Shown here one piece after another: positions 10,941 to 22,704 of a stretch of 64,000 nt of DNA. The notes below the pieces were generated by a model. The model ran no database searches and was not told the DNA's origin. It saw only the letters and a list, made by a program, of their open reading frames with translations. Source of the stretch: Primula veris. Taxonomy: Eukaryota; Streptophyta; Magnoliopsida; Ericales; Primulaceae. The stretch lies in contig OY821746.1 in assembly GCA_963682055.1 (NCBI GenBank), forward strand, positions 15,055,992 through 15,119,991. Reading direction: 5' to 3'. The position numbers and the translations under genes are program-made. Position 1 is the stretch's first letter. The number at the start of each line of letters is the position of its first letter.

Positions 10941-11883
10941 AATAATTAGCGATAATACTGTGATAAAGCTTATTATTGCGATATAATGACCAAAGTTTAC
11001 TATACAAGGTCAGAGCTGTGCAAAGAACTTAAACGCGGCAACCATATGCTAATGTGATATGATGACAATTGACAAGGTACGTGCTCTCGTTTTGCAATAT
11101 ATATTTCTTTAAAGTGAAAGGACAAACCGTGTTAGAGCTCCCACTATGCGCGGGTTCTAGGTTGTGACCTCACGTGACAAATAGATATTTTTATATACAA
11201 TTTATATCCCAGGAAAATGAAACGACTAGCAATGGATTTTTTTTTTACCAGCTTGCACATTTAAGGTACTCATTCTAACCTGACCTAACCGTCCACAGGA
11301 CTCGGGGTGTACAAACTGAAAGGTAAACCGTTAGTTTGAGATACTCATTAACTTATCTGTTACTTGAATGCACAGAATCAAAGAAATGCAATAATTTGCT
11401 GTATAAAACTGCATACCGATTTATTTTTCTCGTGGTGTACCTATTTCAATTTAAAAAAAAAAACGTGAATAAGCCATTTTTTAGACAAAAATTGGAATTC
11501 CTTGATGTGGATGTATGATGTAATTTTGACCTGTGCCATACATAACTACACTTGAAGTTTGACGTCCTTTCAAAGAGCTCAAAATTGATGAAAACCAAAT
11601 ACGATGGTTGAAAATTTCAGGGCCTAGAGAAATGGAAATGCAACATCGTTCTACACAGTAAAGAAAGAGTTGGCAATGATGGATGGAAGATAATTTTGGC
11701 AAGGGAAACCTAAAACCATGAAATTTATATGGCTAAACAAAGTACCAATTGCCTACAGTTACATTTAACAAGCGTAGTCGTGATACAAGAGAGACGCCAT
11801 AAAAGTATTCTCCCCTGATAAGACAGGAAAGGCAATGGGCAACCATAAGAAGAAAACCCAAAAATAGAAGAGAAAAAAATGTA
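10941..11883. other. Intergenic, nothing recognised
   Basis: Mixed AT-rich sequence with no supported gene. It ends at the target duplication of the copia element beginning at 11889. Confidence 0.4.
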
Positions 11884-11888
11884 AACAT
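11884..11888. repeat. Target-site duplication, left copy
   Basis: AACAT abuts the left LTR and is repeated exactly at 18972-18976 after the right LTR, the 5-bp duplication expected for Ty1/copia integration. Confidence 0.85.
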
Positions 11889-12139
11889 TGTTGTAATACA
11901 TTATATGCGGTTGTCCATATTCATGTATCGGTTACATACATTGTGTATAACCTTTGAGTTTATGACTTATGGCTTTCTAGCTTCTCGCATATACATGTAT
12001 CTTGTTCCACCCCTCCACTATATAAAGGGGTTGAACTCTTCATAGTTGAAGACATATTCATGCTTGAATAAGACGACTTTACTATCTCTCCACACATATC
12101 TTACTATGTCGATATTTTGCTAATAGTTGCCACACAACA
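11889..12139 (+). repeat. 5' LTR of copia element 1
   Basis: It begins TGTTGTAATAC and ends GCCACACAACA, inverted TGTTG/CAACA ends. It contains a TATATAAA box at 12019-12026. Compared with the 3' LTR it has seven transition differences. Confidence 0.85.
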
Positions 12140-12156
12140 CGTTATCAGCACTTTGC
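12140..12156 (+). other. Putative primer-binding region of copia element 1
   Basis: CGTTATCAGCACTTTGC follows the LTR directly. The core TATCAG matches the start of plant copia primer-binding sites complementary to initiator tRNA-Met (TGGTATCAGAGC), but the match is partial. Confidence 0.45.
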
Positions 12157-12179
12157 TTAACGACGGAATAAAGAAATAG

Positions 12180-15100
12180 CTAGATAGTTTCATTAGAAGT
12201 GAGTATACGGATCTATTTCTTCCTCGACGAGTTAGGAAGAGGATTTATTGGGTTGCTAGATGACATATCGATCATCCTTTTTGCATTTCCGAATTAAGGT
12301 ACACAATTTCTATTTATAATAAAACGTAGAAATTGAATGATTAATTAAGAATAGAACCGGAAATCTCATGTTTAAGATTTATATCACATGATGGATGTTT
12401 TTTTTTTGATGAAAAATTGCTATTGGAACCCATGTATGTCACTTATAAAACGAGTTATAACTTGTAACATTAGACATAATAAACTGTCGGACCAAAACTG
12501 TCATTTTTAGAACATTGGAGGACTAATCTGTGACTTACCGAAACTTTAGGGTCTCTCTGTAAATCTCCTTAAACTATAGGACCAGCACTGAAATTACCCT
12601 TAAAATGCATATAGTTTCCTGTATTTACACTCGTAGTCCATGCAGTTACTCCTTATACACAGAATAGTATATATGTACGAGTTTACCCATTGTTTAGTCC
12701 GAAAATACTTATTTACATGCAAATGATCTAAGATTTAATTGCTACAACTTCTAAAATTTGTAAAAATCTTATAGAAAATACCTCTTGCATGATAATATTA
12801 ATTGCTTGTGTGACATTAAGTAAATTTAGCCTCTTAGCATGCCACCATTTATTGCATATGAATTGATATAATATATGCGATGTATTAATTACCCATAGAA
12901 AATGTCAAAAGTCACACTTTAGTGTTGGATTAAATAATAACTCATGTGGTTTAATATTACTACTCCATGGTAGGACTAATTTACATGAGTATGGCATGCC
13001 TTTATATTACGATATTGTTGAATGCTATTTTATCTTGTCACATAAAAGCTCGTAGACATTTATATGTTATGTGAACTTATAAATTGCCTCGAATTTGAAC
13101 ATTTTACAATGTATCTCTTTTGAGTAGAAATTTTCCTCAAGCTTAAACATTTAGATGTAGCTTTTGAGTTGAAAATTTGCGAAATCCGGTATATGTATTC
13201 ACATTTAAGTTGGAATAATTATGAATTTTTCCCAAATAGGCTCACCTATTTGGATACGATGTCTAGGAAAGATAAAGGCGGAAGTCGCTCTCCTAATGAG
13301 GTCGGTTTTTAAGAGGCATTCGTGCCCACCCCCCTCACCGTCTTTCCTGGTCGTGTTCAAGTAGAGCTACCGAAAGGGGTTGAGTAAATAATAAGTTCCC
13401 CGAGTGTGTTTATATAGGTGTATTTTTCGCCGAATTGGTGTCTCAATATCGACCTGTCGTTCGACCAATGAGAACCTATTCACAAAAGCAAAACTTGTGT
13501 TTTTCGAACCTGCCGTTTTGAAACAAAGTTTCTGCTTATGAAAACCATAATAGACATATAAACCTGTCGTTTTATATGATAATTAATCCAGAACTCCCAA
13601 CACATGTTGGATGCCATCTATGATGAGGAAAATTGCAAAACATACTTGCGAAATGATTGTTTAGACGATGATGTTATTTCATCACCACAGTTAGTCACCC
13701 TGATGTGTGCAAATGTGATGATATTTTTTTTGGATACCATCTTTGATGAGTAAAACACGAGCTTGTTGTTACTCATAAGATGAAGGCTAAGGCGTTGATT
13801 TTATTCCGCCGCCACATTTGAGACGTGATGACGTCTATGGTGAACAAATGTCTGAAATTGACATATTGGAGCAATCCTTCACCAAAATACTAGCTTAAAA
13901 ATTGTATTCCTTAAGCAGTATTGTGAATTTATATTCACCATGTTCCTTTATCACCCATCTGTTATTGGATAAGAAAATTACCCCGGTGAGTAGTTTTAAT
14001 CCTATTGGGTCAATGGCGAATTGTTTGCCTGATATTAATGCTCTTCGTGTACATTTTTTTTCCACGAATCGAGAACCGAGACAAGTGTTATTTGTCTCGA
14101 ACTGTCGGGATCCCGATGAATCGCCTAGCCAAGCGAGATTTTAAACAATCGTCAAAATCGAAATCCTGTGGCTCCAAGACAGTAATTGAAAGGAATAATA
14201 TGGCCCGTTGTCACTAAGCAAGAGATAATGCTCAAGGAGCCAACTCTATGCTATAAAGACAAAGGTCATGCACGGTTACTGCTTAAATAGTTCACAACTA
14301 TTATAAAGGTGGAAAAACCGATGCTAATGTGGTTAAAGTTAACTGAAAGGAAACTCTTGAAACCCCGATTTTGTGGCTCAAATGAGTTTGGTACCTTTCT
14401 TTATTAATTTTTGAGCAAATTTGTCGCTCATCTGGATTATATTTTTTCATTTGGCTTATGATTATTCCATTTGGACCAAACTTTTGGATTATGGTTTGCA
14501 TGTTTACGAAATTTCTCGAAATAATTTAAAGTGTTTTTGAGCAAATTCCTTTGACAAATGTGACCAAACTTTAAATTATGAAAATTTAGGCAATACTTGT
14601 GGTGTAGTTGGTTATCTGGAAATAGTGGATAACGGTGTACCACATAATTTCACCAACTACTTGCCTAAAGAATCCTAACTAACTACGATTTTGGATCTGT
14701 CGCTCCAAATCGGAATCTTTGGTAAAACCAAATGAGTCTTTATACTCCAGGTCCTGTCGTACCTTATTGAGTTATAAGATATTCGAGAAAAACAGTGTTA
14801 TCTGGTAATAGCTCAAGAAAGAATTAAAATTTCTTTACATAACCTCCGCTCAATACGACCAAAAGCGTATTTTAGAGGAGTTGAAATGTCTTTCAAGTGG
14901 TTTCTACCACAATTTTTAAAAGCATTTAAAGTTAACTTATCATTTCGTCTGTCGTCGAAATGATAAATGATTTAGATGCTAAGACATGATTGTCTATACT
15001 ATCATTCGCCTGTCGTCGATTGATTAGAGCATTTTGATATTGTGGCATTGACCGGATGAGATATTCCCGGATCAAAAGACGATGCTTGATTTATAATCGC

Positions 15101-17980
15101 ATCGCATTTGGATTCTCTCTAAGAATATATTTCACGATTAATCCGAAATTCATGCCATTAATGCTCACTTTGAAAGACTAGTATGTGTAAAGATCACGAA
15201 ATGAACTCGTAGAATTCTTGTAAAGAATTGAAGGAGTTATTATGGACTTATCCAACCATAAGACGGACCATAAATATAAATGGTTATGGTTGATGCATCG
15301 ACAATATGGTCACATTTTAATGTTGTCCACATAAATGCAGCACTTTCCAAACTTTTAGCCCTATCATTAAGTTGATGGCTCATGATCCGGATTATCCTGA
15401 AAAGTCTAGTCGACTTAATAATTCCGAAGAGTAAAAATCGAAATTTCGATTTGAATTACTTGAGTTTGGAAATTAAAATTGAACATCATGTCGATTATGT
15501 TCAGACCCAAATGGACTCACTGAAGGTTTGATGATGCGACTGCACATGATTGCACGCACTTCTTGGTCTTGCGCACCAAGATTTATATTTCCGTGTGGGG
15601 TTATGCTATTTTGCTGCATTGGTCCGTTATGAGGCCCATAGACACTCAGACACCATATGCGTACCAGCTGGTTACTGGTTATGAGCCAGAAGTCTCATAT
15701 TAACGCGTGTTTGGAGTGATTAATTAATATTTTGATTGAGCCGCTTTAGCGTTCAAAATATGGACCTCTGAAAGGGACATAAGTCGATTATGAATCCCAT
15801 GCCTATCATTTGATAGAGTAACTTTGGCAAGCGATCTTTTTACCGCATGATATGCGAAAGTGACATCGCTAAGACTGTTCTCCCCGTCGTTAGGGGGAGA
15901 TTTGCACGTTACCGTTGATAAGGAACGACGTGAAGTAACGTGGCATAACCCACTCAGTCTTAGCTTGATCCCAAAATTACACTTAGTGATAAGTAAGTGC
16001 ATAGACTCCCTCAAGTCTAACTAAATGCCAGACGCATTTAATGACTTTTAGAGATGTCACGAGATCATTTATACCTGCTGCAAAATGCTTGCAAGGATAG
16101 ACGTCCCTGTCGGACGCCGTGTTCCTGTCGTAACACGTTGCTTTGGCCGAACCCGCCAAGCAAAGGACACTGCATTCGGCCGTCAGTCTGTCATCATTCC
16201 CAAGATACGAGGAAGTTGACTGGTTCTTAATTCGTTCAGCCCCAGAGGTGGTGAACTGACACTCGTTTGTCGTACGAGATTATAAAGGATCAAGGAGATG
16301 TGTGATTTCCTCCTCATCCTAAGAATCTCGAAATATCTGTCGATCATGATATCTTAGACGATATTGAAGCGAAACGAGACTGTCATTGATTACTTGTTTA
16401 TATATTCAGTGACGACTGATAATATGAGCAAATTATGACAGGGAACCACATATCGTTGCCTGAAGTCAACAGAGATCAGGCTGACCAAATGGAAACTTAC
16501 ATTCCAAGGCAAATTCCTTAGCGAAACAAAGTGTGTGTGGACCTGTCGTTCCAACAACACCCCATGTCTAAACGAGTTTGTTTATTCGGGTATTCGTAAG
16601 GAAGTGTGATGAGAATAATGAGGATATACATTGCTCGCCTCCTAGCGCAAGGTTTCTCTCACACCTTGGAATTGATTGCGATATGGTTTATTTCCTCGTA
16701 ATGGATGTTATAACGGTCCTTACTTTATCAGTTTAGTAGTTTTCGGAAAACTGAGTATGCAGCCATGAATGTGGTCATATTTTATCTCTGTGGGGATTTA
16801 GACAAGCGATGTAGATGAAGGTCCCTGTGTGACTTCATATGCTTGAATCAAGTAGTTCCTGACCACGGAATACGTTTTTAATTGTCTGAGACGTTCACTA
16901 TACGGATTAATATAATCTGAGCGGATGTGGTATACCCGTCTAAAGTGAGTACTTGATCAGCTTGGGATACTTGAACAAAGTATTATGCCCTTGCGTGTTT
17001 TGAAGCAATCCACATTTTGGATTTTCCCTTCGAGATGTAGGATCTTGGGAAGACACGGTAGTGACTCGACCTGATGATCGAGTCCCGTAAAGATTGAATC
17101 TAAGTCCATGATTCAGACTACACCCAGAAGGTGTTTTGACGCTTAGTAAGTCGTCAATTCTCCCATGATCGTTCGATCACTAGCCATTGATATAGGCTCA
17201 TTCCGTCCCTGGAGTGACGTTGAAGAGATTTGAACCATGATGTTCATATCCGAGTACAATAAGCGCATCACTGTACTTGGTCTAATGTGCTAAGACGAAC
17301 ATCTCGTCTGCTGTAAATTATATAGCTCGACACAGCATCGCGCTAACACGCTGCCACGACAATGGCCTTAAAAGACATTCTTCCATTACCTTACAGGTAC
17401 TATGGAAAAGGGCTTGTTTATCCCATTTGCATCATCGAGTTGGCCTACCCTCATTGGCATTCGAAATAACGCGACCCTTATCGGTTACGCCGATGAAGGT
17501 TACTTATCAGACCCACATAAGGGACGTTCCCAATCTGGTTATGTCTTTACCATCGGGAACACGGCGATATCTTGAAGGTCTCGTAAACAGACCATAGTGG
17601 CTACTTCGACGAACCACTCTAAGCTACTTGCGCTCTACGAGGCGACTAGAAAGTGTGTATGGCTTCGAGCAGTTATTGGCCATATTAGAAGTACATGTGA
17701 TCTAACTTACGATCTTGATGAACCAGTTGTCATTTATGAGGATAACACCGCTGTTATTGATTAAGTGAAACATGGTTACATCAAAGGTGATGCCACTAAA
17801 CATATCTCGTCAAAGTTGTTCTTTATACATGAACAACAAACTCTTCAAAGTATTGAAGTGAAGCATATTGGATCCGAGAACAATCATGCAGACTTGTTCA
17901 CCAAGTCACTACCAAAATATTCGTTCCCAAAACATGTTAGAGCGATCGGACTTAGGAAGCTCTCCGAGCTTTCCTAAACG
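12180..17980 (+). pseudogene. Degenerate copia gag-pol of element 1
   Basis: No frame exceeds about 100 codons, but fragments in order show copia pol. Around 15045-15100 is a WH-RLGHPG-like GAG-pre-integrase piece. Around 15595-15720 is a run resembling the integrase C-region, with TGYEPEVSY before a stop and RVFG. Around 16090-16215 is a linker with ARIDVPVG. Around 17390-17660 are RT/RNase H pieces with NNA-type and YADEGY-like motifs. At 17765-17977 is an RNase H tail, HIGSENNHADLFTKSLP. Many single-base indels and stops separate them. The first 2-3 kb (gag) is too decayed to delimit. A set of short hairpins is described separately. Confidence 0.75.
13449..16560 (+). repeat. Dispersed micro-hairpins with a shared CCTGTCGT loop
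   Basis: At nine places inside copia element 1 the octamer CCTGTCGT, or a near variant, lies exactly between short inverted arms. Loop positions: 13453-13460, 13509-13516 (variant CCTGCCGT), 13563-13570, 14696-14703 (TCTGTCGC), 14753-14760, 14948-14955 (TCTGTCGT), 15009-15016, 16124-16131, 16542-16549. The arms are different each time. The best are 11 bp perfect (14937-14947 with 14956-14966), 8 bp perfect (13555-13562 with 13571-13578) and 6 bp perfect (16118-16123 with 16132-16137). A related CGTCC-CTGTC-GGACG hairpin lies near 16102-16116. I know of no described element of this kind. Confidence 0.6.
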
Positions 17981-17984
17981 ACAT

Positions 17985-18640
17985 GTTTCCATGCACCCTG
18001 TTGTGTGCAAGTGAGGGAGAGCATCCTGACGTATGTTTATCACCCTGTTGTGTGTATCCTCACATATGCTTAGCATCCTGTTGCGTGCAAGTGAGAAAGA
18101 GCATCCTGACGTATGATTAGTTCTCACTAGTTATTATTTCCGCACCCAGTTGTGTGCATGTGAGGGGAGCATGAATGGTTGCATGTGTACTCTTTTTGTC
18201 CTTAGTTCAAGGGTTTGTCTTACTGGGTTTACCTTGACAAGGTTTTTAGCGAGACACATTTCTAATCCCGTTCTCACTTATGATTGCCAAAATCAGGGGG
18301 AGTATCCAGTTGTATACTCCTAACCATCGTGCACTCTTTTGTCCTTCGATTAGAGTTTTGTCCCACAGGGTTTTCTTTAACAAGGTTTTAATGAGGCACA
18401 CTGTGTATGGTTATTTCTCCCGTTTTTACTGACAGTTATGCACTCTTTTGTCATTCGACCAAGTTTTTTCCCACTGGGTTTTCTTGGTAAGGTTTTGATG
18501 AGGCACATATTTTCTAGTCAGTTCATTAACGCACTTGTATAGCGTTTCGGCCCACTCCATTCGGCAACACCATTTTGTCCTATGATCCGGTTTTTGTCCC
18601 ACATCGGGTTTTCCGGGCTTGAGGTTTTTATGTGTTGACA
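17985..18640 (+). repeat. 3' non-coding repeats of copia element 1
   Basis: Two sets of degenerate direct repeats occupy the region between pol and the 3' LTR. The first (17985-18175) repeats CACCCTGTTGTGTGCAAGTG plus AGCATCCTGACGTATG words. The second (18185-18640) repeats, about four times, CACTCTTTTGTCCTTCG, then TTGTCCCACTGGGTTTTC and AAGGTTTTAATGAGGCACA. The second motif is common downstream of pol in plant copia elements. Confidence 0.7.
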
Positions 18641-18710
18641 CTAGCGAATGCGAATCAACAACTCATCAGAGTCTATGAAGACAAGGAAGCTTGCAGTATG
18701 TTTGGACACC

Positions 18711-18720
18711 CAAGGGGGAG
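18711..18720 (+). other. Polypurine tract of copia element 1
   Basis: CAAGGGGGAG directly precedes the 3' LTR start TGTTG at 18721, the expected primer site for plus-strand synthesis. Confidence 0.7.
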
Positions 18721-18971
18721 TGTTGTGATATATTGTATGTGGTTGTCCATATTCATGTATCGGTTACATACATTGTGTATAACCTTTGAGTTTATGACTT
18801 ATGGCTTTCTAGCTTCTCGCATATACATGTATCTTGTTCCACCCCTCCACTATATAAAGGGGTTGAACTCTTCATAGTTGAAGACATATTCATGCTTGAA
18901 TAAGACGACTTTACTATCTCTCCATACATATTTTACTATGTCGATACTTTGCTAATAGTTGCCACACAACA
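18721..18971 (+). repeat. 3' LTR of copia element 1
   Basis: The 251 bp are about 97% identical to 11889-12139, with a TATATAAA box at 18851-18858 and end GCCACACAACA followed by the duplicated AACAT. Confidence 0.85.
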
Positions 18972-18976
18972 AACAT
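18972..18976. repeat. Target-site duplication, right copy
   Basis: AACAT, identical to 11884-11888. Confidence 0.85.
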
Positions 18977-19199
18977 AAACTACAGCAGAAAAACTCTACC
19001 AAGGCTGATCAAAAAAATCAATTGGTCATTAAAATGAGGCTCACCACCACCACGATTGTTTAACATTTTCACAAAACAGAATATAGTCGCATATGGAAAA
19101 TCGAAACAGCATTATTCATCGGTGAATGCCTCTTACAAAGCAAAACAAAACAAAAAAAGCACAAATGTTTCTCGCAAGTTGGTCTTGGGACTTCAAACC

Positions 19200-19360
19200 C
19201 TAGATTTGTCTAAGTTTCTTGTAGTGAGCAACCTCTCCATCATTTGGGAAGAAACCCATGAGCCTCCCAGCAGAATTCTGGTAAGCATACATGAACCCTC
19301 CCAGCAAGCCAATTAAACCACCGGTTACCATTGAAGGACCCTTTATTCCCGGCTTTATTC
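19200..19360 (-). CDS. NADH dehydrogenase (complex I) 20.9-kDa-like subunit, last exon only
   Basis: The minus-strand exon reads IKPGIKGPSMVTGG and GGFMYAYQNSAGRLMGFFPN, followed by DGEVAHYKKLRQI and TAG at 19200-19202. This is the highly conserved C-terminus of the small plant mitochondrial complex I subunit annotated as NADH-ubiquinone oxidoreductase 20.9 kDa, an inner-membrane component. A good acceptor (TTTGTAG) precedes GAATAAAGCC at 19360, giving a phase-1 entry. I could not find the upstream exon(s), which in the family encode the N-terminal ~50 residues, in the 3 kb upstream or beyond the copia insertion. Either a long, transposon-filled intron separates them or this is a displaced exon. 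The downstream region to 18977 would be 3' UTR. Confidence 0.75.
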
Positions 19361-20425
19361 CTACAAATATGAAGTCATAAAGAAAATGGCATATGAACAA
19401 TCAATTCAGAAATGTTTAAGAAGCTTACAGAAACGGCTTATAAGATGGGATTCGAGAACGATTTTGTTACTAACTTTCTTGTATAAACATGACTGTCAGT
19501 TGGCTATTGTCATAAGTTTGTATACCCTCCAATTACTACTAGGTAGCATAATTACAAAAGAGTAAGGGACATTAAAAACTTAAATTGCAGTGTTAAGTTT
19601 CTTCATTCCCATCAATTAGACTGTGACAGTTTTATGTTAGGTTTCTTCCAGTTCCTGTGTAATGACCACAAGAGTGAGTCGAGTGACAGGAGTAAATAAA
19701 GCAGCTTGCTATACATAAATATATGATTGATAACCAATAAAAGTAGCCAATATCAAGGCACTAAGAAAGAAACTGGGACAATTGTGGTACGAAACCTGCA
19801 AGTTATACCTTCAAAACATAATAAGCAAACTGGCAAAATACTCTTTATTCACCTGAATTTCACGTAATTGACCTTACATTCTATGTTTCCAATAATCATT
19901 GTCCAACTTGACGCGACATAGTCAGTCACTAACCCAAAAGGTAAACTAATTCAACTGAAATGGGATTTATCTTGTATGAAGGTTGACTACTTCCAACTCA
20001 GATTTTACAAATTCCAAAATTAGGGATTGGAGGGAAAAAATTCCTAGTTCCAAAAACTAAACCAGGTAGTTGTGGATTCAACCAGTTACCCTGGAAGATT
20101 TCCAGTGAAAACTTGTGGAAAAGAAAAAGTAAACCATCTCTACTGCTATTGTTGGTCATCACAAGAACCAAAGCAAGATCTTATCATCTAAACATTTCAA
20201 AAGAAAATAAGAAGGAAAAAGAAATTGTGTGTTTAACCCCATTATATATACTCAACCCATTATCGATGGTTCCGAACTACAATCAGATAGAGAGGGAAAA
20301 TGTTGAGTAAAGTCAACAGGAGATAAAACTTAAATGTGATAAAACTGTATATTCGCTTGTCGAATAAATTCCTGGAAATTACTAACTGTACGCAATATTA
20401 GGGAATATGTGCCGGATAAATCATA
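19361..20425. other. Presumed intron or intergenic, no gene recognised
   Basis: AT-rich sequence, possibly the intron upstream of the complex I subunit exon. No exon-like conserved sequence was recognised. Confidence 0.35.
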
Positions 20426-20706
20426 CTCCCTCTGTCCCGAAATAAGTGTCATGTTTTCCTATTTGGGACGTCCCAAAATAAGTGTCCACTTTCCTTTTTA
20501 GTAAATTTTCTCTTTTCTATTTTTTGAAATATTACGTTTTGATAGTTAAATCATAACAAATTTACACTTATAATCTCATATTTTAATTAAGAAATAGTTT
20601 TTGTTGGGAAATTTTATTTTTTGATACTTTTTTTATTGAATATTAAGATAAATTGGTTCAAATCCTTTAATTTTACAGCAGGACACTTATTTTGGGACGG
20701 AGGGAG
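20426..20706. mobile_element. Stowaway-type (Tc1/mariner) MITE
   Basis: Inverted ends CTCCCTCTGTCCCGAAATAA and the complement of TTATTTTGGGACGGAGGGAG bound a 281-bp AT-rich element flanked by the dinucleotide TA on both sides (20424-20425 and 20707-20708). The CTCCCTC terminus and TA duplication are diagnostic of Stowaway elements. Non-coding. Confidence 0.9.
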
Positions 20707-20708
20707 TA

Positions 20709-22244
20709 ACAAACTAGCTAAAAACAACTTCCCAGTTAACACAAAATCTACTCAGAGTAATTAGTAGGTTGACAAAGAAATATAAAAAGGCCCAACTCCA
20801 CCAACTAATGCTGCCAAAACCCTAACATGAAGGCAACTCAATTGAATAATTGATAACAAAAATGCTATGATCATCTCCTCAATGGCTCAATCCCAAATGT
20901 TTAAGCTGATATCAAACATGTAACTCTATAAATATCATCCATTATCTAAGAATCTAAACTACACCTGAAAGATTGATTGATAATTTATTTATTTTAAAAA
21001 AAGAGAGAAAAACAAAAGTTTCTGAATGAATGAAATCGTATACTGAATCATTGACTAAATCTTTCTAACATTCTTACAAGCTTCATATAGTATGTACTAA
21101 CACTTTCCGTAACCAACTGGCATAGATAAAGAGCCAATAAAACAACAGAAATCAGCTAAAGTTATGGAGGATACACCGACGCCTAAGCTTATGAAGCAGG
21201 GAGACTAATACATATACACCAATAAGATACACGGGCATATGGTTATGTATATAACAATTGAGTCATTGACAACAATATATACTATAGATAACTTAAAACA
21301 ATCTTTAGCAGTTGGCACATGCTATTCTTCGTATCACATGTAGATCCATATTTTCTGTGATTCCCTGACCACAAACTTACCCAAAATGGTATCATAACAT
21401 ACCAAGTGTATCTCAAATATATGCTTGATATATAACCAAATGATTATATACACAGAATCACGATTCAGCGGGGGAAAGACAGATTACAGGCGCCTACTAT
21501 ATTCCTTCTTGCGGATTAACAGGCATATTTTTAAAAGAATTACACTAAAGTTACACATGATATTAATGTCATTGTAAATAGTGGCGTAGCCAAAATCCTC
21601 TAGGAAAGGGTTTGGAATTCATGTGGTAATTTTTGCTGTTATGCAGAGTGCCATAATGCCCAAAATCAGTAACATTTTGTTAAAATAGATGGTAAAAGAT
21701 CGGTTTCTTCTTAATATAATACTGTGTGTTGTAAGCTTCTTTTAACCTACTCTAAGCATCACACTAAGTATAATACTCCGTGGTTATACACTCAATATAA
21801 AGCAAATTAGAGTAACCAGAAGCTCATAACAACACATAAAAGTTCCTAATTTCCTCACTTATCAGTGTTTCTAGAAACTAGAAACCCTACAATGAAGCAA
21901 CTCAATTAAAAACTGAACTAAAATACAGATGGGAAAATATCATTTAAAAAAGGAGGAAGCATTACATATATACATACATATATACTCACACACACACGAC
22001 GGTTAGAGTGAGTCAATACATTACAACTTTTTTGAAGCAACCTTATTTCTCATTTCTTTTCTAAGCAGCTTTTTTTACCAAAAAAAAGCAATTCAAACGG
22101 CTCTTAATTAACTACAAGAGCATTTTCGAGTGTGGTCTAAATGATATTTTTCCAACTTATTAGTGCAAACAATACACACTCGATTAAAAACTAATTGGAG
22201 TAACTAGAAACTTAAACCAAAACCCTAGAGGACAAAGCAATTGG
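20709..22244. other. Intergenic or intronic, with a thrice-repeated host motif
   Basis: No coding sequence is seen. A motif of the form AACCCTA...GAAGCAACTCAATT occurs, diverged, near 20819, 21883 and 22218. The last copy abuts the truncated copia LTR. The sequence around 21584-21610 (AGTGGCGTAGCC) resembles a hAT-type terminus without a recognisable partner. Confidence 0.4.
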
Positions 22245-22479
22245 ATAAGAAGCTGAGTTTTTTTATTAATTAAAAAAAGAGAAAAGTTATATACAAATTA
22301 GTCTTTGGATCCTTATATAGTATTAGTTTACATTAATTACATATTTGTCTTGTGTATTCTATAAACTGACATATTAAGTCCAAGTTAACATAAGATGTCC
22401 TATAGTTTGCTGGATACTTTAATCAAGTCCATGAATTCCTGAAACATAACAAAAACACTACAAAACACACAATATTAAT
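22245..22479 (-). repeat. 3' LTR of copia element 2, outer end missing
   Basis: It aligns with 27320-27555 of the other LTR and stops abruptly at ATAAGAAGCTGAG; the terminal part that in the 5' LTR runs from 27244 is absent. The purine-rich tract GAGGGAGG (minus strand, 22481-22490) lies just inside it. Confidence 0.75.
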
Positions 22480-22704
22480 ATACCTCCCTCAAGATAGATG
22501 GTGCAAAGAAATCACACCCATCTTGAGTAGTAAACGGTTAAAAATAGGAGCCCCAAGAGCCTTTGTGAACAAATCAGGTAGATTATTACTTGAATAAACA
22601 TGCACTGGATGAATTGCTTTGTGTAAAATTTTCTCCATTATAAAATGGTCGTCTACCTCTATATGCTTAGTTCTTTCATGATGTACTGGGTTATTTAGCT
22701 AATG

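Larger units (their letters stand above)
11889..18971 (+). mobile_element. Ty1/copia LTR retrotransposon, complete ends, dead interior (7083 bp)
   Basis: The element is bounded by two 251-bp LTRs (11889-12139 and 18721-18971) and a perfect 5-bp target duplication AACAT. After the 5' LTR comes a putative primer-binding site, before the 3' LTR a purine tract. The interior is recognisably copia gag-pol in plus orientation, with no long open frame left. The LTRs differ at only 7 of 251 positions, all transitions. The contrast between young LTRs and a ruined interior suggests it was mobilised in trans when already defective. Confidence 0.85.

Noticed and set aside
15724..16014. A 96-codon minus-strand frame
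   Set aside because: It is antisense to the decayed copia pol of element 1, which is recognisable on the plus strand.
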